Source: a gamma proteobacterium HdN1 (GTDB lineage Bacteria > Pseudomonadota > Gammaproteobacteria > Pseudomonadales > Ketobacteraceae). Taken from it: a DNA stretch of 64,000 nt. The notes below the pieces were generated by a model. It was not told the DNA's origin, did no database searches, and was given only the letters and a program-made list of their open reading frames with translations. Below are positions 61,949-64,000 of the stretch, piece after piece. The first letter of the stretch is position 1. Each line of letters starts with the position of its first letter. The position numbers and the translations under genes were made by a program. Where the stretch lies: assembly GCA_000198515.1 (NCBI GenBank), contig FP929140.1, positions 3,570,527 to 3,634,526 of the forward strand, given 5' to 3'.

Positions 61949-62617
61949 TTAGGGGGTTGGGGTTTGCTTGACCGCCTCAAACATCCACAGTGCACCACTT
62001 TGTTGGTGATCGGTCAGCTTGAGGTTAGCATCTTTCAGCCAGCCTTCTAGCGCTGCACGGGTGCAGGTGGGGCCGAACCAGCCGCGCCATTGAAAGAGGC
62101 AGATCATGGCGTCGTAGCGCGTTCCAGCGCCTTTTACGACGAGGGTGGTGCGCAAGGTGCCGCCAACCTTGAGCACACGGGCCATCTCTTGAATGGCCTT
62201 TTGAGGGTCAGGGAAGCAGTGCAGCCCGTTGTAGCACTGGCAGAGGTCGAATTGCTGGGCCTCGTAAGGCAGAGCGCCTACGTCGCCTTGCTGAAACTGG
62301 ATGCCTTTCAAGCCAAGTTGCTGTGCGCTTTGCTGTGCACGTTCCAGCATGACGGGTGAGAAGTCGAAGGCGACGTAATCCAGTGCGTGATTGGGTTGGA
62401 GTGAGGCAAAGGCGAGGCCGCCTCCGCAAGGCACGTCTAGAACGCGACTACCGGCTGTGGTTTCGCGTAGGCGGGCGATGTAGTCCATCAACAGGCGGGC
62501 GTCCAGGCCCCAGAGTGCGAATGCGCCAATACGGCGTACGAGCGGGTTGTGAACGGCGAAATCGTAGGCGCTTGCGACGAGTCGTTCGTGGCCCCAGGTT
62601 TGCTCCAATGATGCCAT
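61949..62617 (-). CDS. Class I SAM-dependent methyltransferase (222 aa)
   Basis: SAM motif I SRVLDVPCGGGLAFASL, then DYVAFDFSPVMLERA and DLCQCYNGLHCFPDPQKAIQEMARVLKVGGTL, form the classic methyltransferase fold. The substrate is unknown; ubiquinone-type or small-molecule methylation is possible. ATG 62617 starts MASLEQTWGHERL; AAGGA lies about 12 bases ahead. An upstream extension to 62707 is open but of low quality. Convergent with the oxidoreductase operon, divergent from norE. Confidence 0.85.
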   Translation of the reverse strand: MASLEQTWGHERLVASAYDFAVHNPLVRRIGAFALWGLDARLLMDYIARLRETTAGSRVLDVPCGGGLAFASLQPNHALDYVAFDFSPVMLERAQQSAQQLGLKGIQFQQGDVGALPYEAQQFDLCQCYNGLHCFPDPQKAIQEMARVLKVGGTLRTTLVVKGAGTRYDAMICLFQWRGWFGPTCTRAALEGWLKDANLKLTDHQQSGALWMFEAVKQTPTP

Positions 62618-62786
62618 GGTGGAAAATCCTTTATTGGTTGCTGGACTTGAGTTGCGGGTCTTGATTTGCGGATCCTGAATAGTCACCGGGCTAGGTTTGT
62701 GTGGCAATAACGCTTAATATTCCGACGGTGCCGGTGGGGATAGATCTTCACCGTTGAATTTGTGTTCGTGGAGAGTCGGAGTGGTG

Positions 62787-63434
62787 ATGCGCATAGACGA
62801 TCAGAAGGTATCACAAAGTGCTGCTTTCGTGGGAGATGCTGAGCTGGTAGATGCTGAGCTGGATGACAGTCACGGTTCACAGTTTCGGCTTGCGGGTGAT
62901 CTTGCGGTTTGGCTGGTGATTCTGATTGAGCTGGTTACTTTCGGGTTGTTTTTTATGGTGTTCGCGTTTAAGCGGGCATTTCAGGTGGATTTGTTTAACC
63001 GCATGCAATCTACGCTGGATCTTCATAGCGGCGTGGTGAATACGATTTTATTGATTACCAGCAGTTGGTTTGTTGCGCGTTGCGTGGCTGCGGTTCGTAA
63101 AGGTCAGAGTCAGGCAGGGGCGCGTTGGTTGGCGCTTGCAATTGTCTGTGGTGCGGCTTTTTTGGTGATGAAAACGGTAGAGTTCAAAGCGAAGTTTGAT
63201 TTGGGTGTAAACCTTTCCACCAATGATTTTTATATGCTGTATTTCACCTTGGCGGGCTTTCATATGCTACACGTTGTGGTCGGCGTAATTATCTTGGCCA
63301 TGCTTTTGGTGATGGTGCGGCGCGGTAAAGTGGCTGCTAATAATATGCATGCGCTGGAAACGGGGGCGGCTTTTTGGCACATGGTGGATTTATTGTGGAT
63401 TATTTTATTTCCACTGGTGTATGTGATGCGCTAA
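62787..63434 (+). CDS. Cytochrome c oxidase subunit III-like protein, NorE family (215 aa)
   Basis: About five transmembrane helices: around 40-60, 82-100, 118-135, 155-180 and 192-212. Motifs ELVTFGLFFMVFAF near the first helix, FYMLYFTLAGFHMLHVVVGV and ETGAAFWHMVDLLWIILFPLVYV match the heme-copper oxidase subunit III/NorE family. NorE is an accessory of nitric oxide reductase maturation or function; other members serve quinol oxidases. ATG 62787 has CGGAG upstream. Followed by norF-like with a 37-base gap. Confidence 0.85.
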   Translation: MRIDDQKVSQSAAFVGDAELVDAELDDSHGSQFRLAGDLAVWLVILIELVTFGLFFMVFAFKRAFQVDLFNRMQSTLDLHSGVVNTILLITSSWFVARCVAAVRKGQSQAGARWLALAIVCGAAFLVMKTVEFKAKFDLGVNLSTNDFYMLYFTLAGFHMLHVVVGVIILAMLLVMVRRGKVAANNMHALETGAAFWHMVDLLWIILFPLVYVMR

Positions 63435-63471
63435 TGGGCGGCGTTTTTTGTGTGTGGAGGAGGGTGGAAGG

Positions 63472-63771
63472 ATGCGAGCGGGGGTGGGTGTGTTGAAAGC
63501 GATTCAGTCGAATGATCTGGTATGGTTCGGATTGATACTGGCTACCTTGATTACGTTTTGGTTCGGTGAATCCGGTTTGTCGGACAGTGCGCGTGGTGTT
63601 GCGGTTCTGGTGATTTTTGGTTTGGCCTATGCAAAGGCGGCAGGCGTGATTCTTCAGTTTATGGAGTTAAAACATGCGCCTTGGTTGTGGCGGTTGCTGT
63701 TGCTGGGATGGCTCACGGTGGTGGTATTGGGGATTCTGCTGGCGTGGCTGATTGGCGATTTGCGCGCTTAA
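63472..63771 (+). CDS. Cytochrome c oxidase subunit IV-like protein, NorF family (99 aa)
   Basis: Three hydrophobic helices (about 18-35, 40-60, 72-94), with AYAKAAGVILQFMELKHAPWLWR between the second and third, which is the typical COX4/NorF signature. Works beside NorE. ATG 63472 has a GGAAGG site. No norB/norC is visible here, so whether this pair serves a nitric oxide reductase or a terminal oxidase cannot be told from the window. Confidence 0.83.
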   Translation: MRAGVGVLKAIQSNDLVWFGLILATLITFWFGESGLSDSARGVAVLVIFGLAYAKAAGVILQFMELKHAPWLWRLLLLGWLTVVVLGILLAWLIGDLRA

Positions 63772-63871
63772 CTACTTTCCATTTAGCCACTTTCCACATA
63801 GCCACGCAGCAGGTTTGAATCACGGGTGTTTGTAAGCTCTTTAGGCGTATTTCTTTAGGGACGTGTATCCG

Positions 63872-64000
63872 TTAGGCTACGTTTCCCGTGACGGCCTCGC
63901 GGTTGGTGAATTCGGCATTTAGGATGCCGTTTTTACCAAAGAGTTTTTCGCGCCACTCTTGTTCGATGTGACGAGTATCGTGCTCGTTCGGGTGATAGTT
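63872..64000 (-). CDS. C-terminal end of an unidentified gene (5' part outside window)
   Basis: An open minus-strand frame of 42 residues runs in from the window edge and ends with TAA at 63872-63874. The residues read NYHPNEHDTRHIEQEWREKL, then FGKNGILNAEFTNREAVTGNVA. The codon pattern looks like protein of this genome and there are no stops. I cannot assign a family from this piece. Convergent with the norF-like gene; the spacer has a 15-base imperfect duplication (63774-63788/63789-63803). Confidence 0.55.
   Translation of the reverse strand, partial: NYHPNEHDTRHIEQEWREKLFGKNGILNAEFTNREAVTGNVA

Overview
The window reads as a chromosome segment of a gammaproteobacterium that carries an integrated defence-bearing transposon. 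The core genes support this: the gene order crp/vfr - OsmC - speD is the one I know from Pseudomonas, and there are LemA/M48, MacAB, DsbA, both types of GTP cyclohydrolase I and NorE/NorF-like genes. I cannot name the genus; a marine or environmental relative of Pseudomonadales/Cellvibrionales is my inference. Region A (1 to about 20759) is the right part of a Tn7-like element. It starts with the C-terminal end of a TnsC/TniB-like ATPase, followed by an overlapping tniQ. The cargo is one tightly overlapping seven-gene operon on the minus strand (18422 to 1376) plus a divergent XRE regulator. A second, larger TniQ/TnsD-like gene follows, then about 170 bases with four copies of a 20-base repeat (transposase-binding-type end sites) and a plausible terminus at 20757-20759. 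The operon encodes, in order of transcription: a 64-residue excisionase-type HTH protein, two paralogous N6-adenine methyltransferases, a two-TRD specificity subunit, a 1388-residue NERD/pseudokinase/kinase/P-loop protein, a 560-residue protein with a cysteine cluster, and an 1818-residue protein with a PD-(D/E)XK-like motif and a HerA/FtsK-like ATPase. There is no HsdR translocase, PglZ or BrxL. This is best read as a member or variant of the methylation-associated defence system (MADS) group, with a second methyltransferase where the published system, as I recall it, has other genes. Region B (20813 to about 35560) is ordinary chromosome: an OprC-like copper receptor, a YcbL-like metallo-hydrolase, a diguanylate cyclase, a spermidine-synthase-like protein, cytochrome b561, a chemoreceptor, a hydrolase-SDR fusion, an acyl-CoA dehydrogenase, a secreted Ala-rich protein and a lysophospholipid acyltransferase. 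Region C (35600 to 48500) holds a DEAD-box helicase with tandem repeats, the M48/LemA pair, a membrane protein, folE2, crp, an OsmC protein, speD, a histidine phosphatase, a patatin and a GST-like protein. Region D (48600 to 58000) holds a lipase-like hydrolase, dsbA, a protein with an internal duplication, a small periplasmic binding-type protein, folE, an amidohydrolase and macAB. Region E (58200 to the end) holds a two-gene FAD oxidoreductase operon preceded by an FNR/ANR-type box, a methyltransferase, norE/norF-like genes and the tail of an unidentified gene. Spacers in regions B to E repeatedly contain short perfect tandem duplications of 15-20 bases, several touching a stop codon. No tRNA, rRNA or CRISPR array was recognised.
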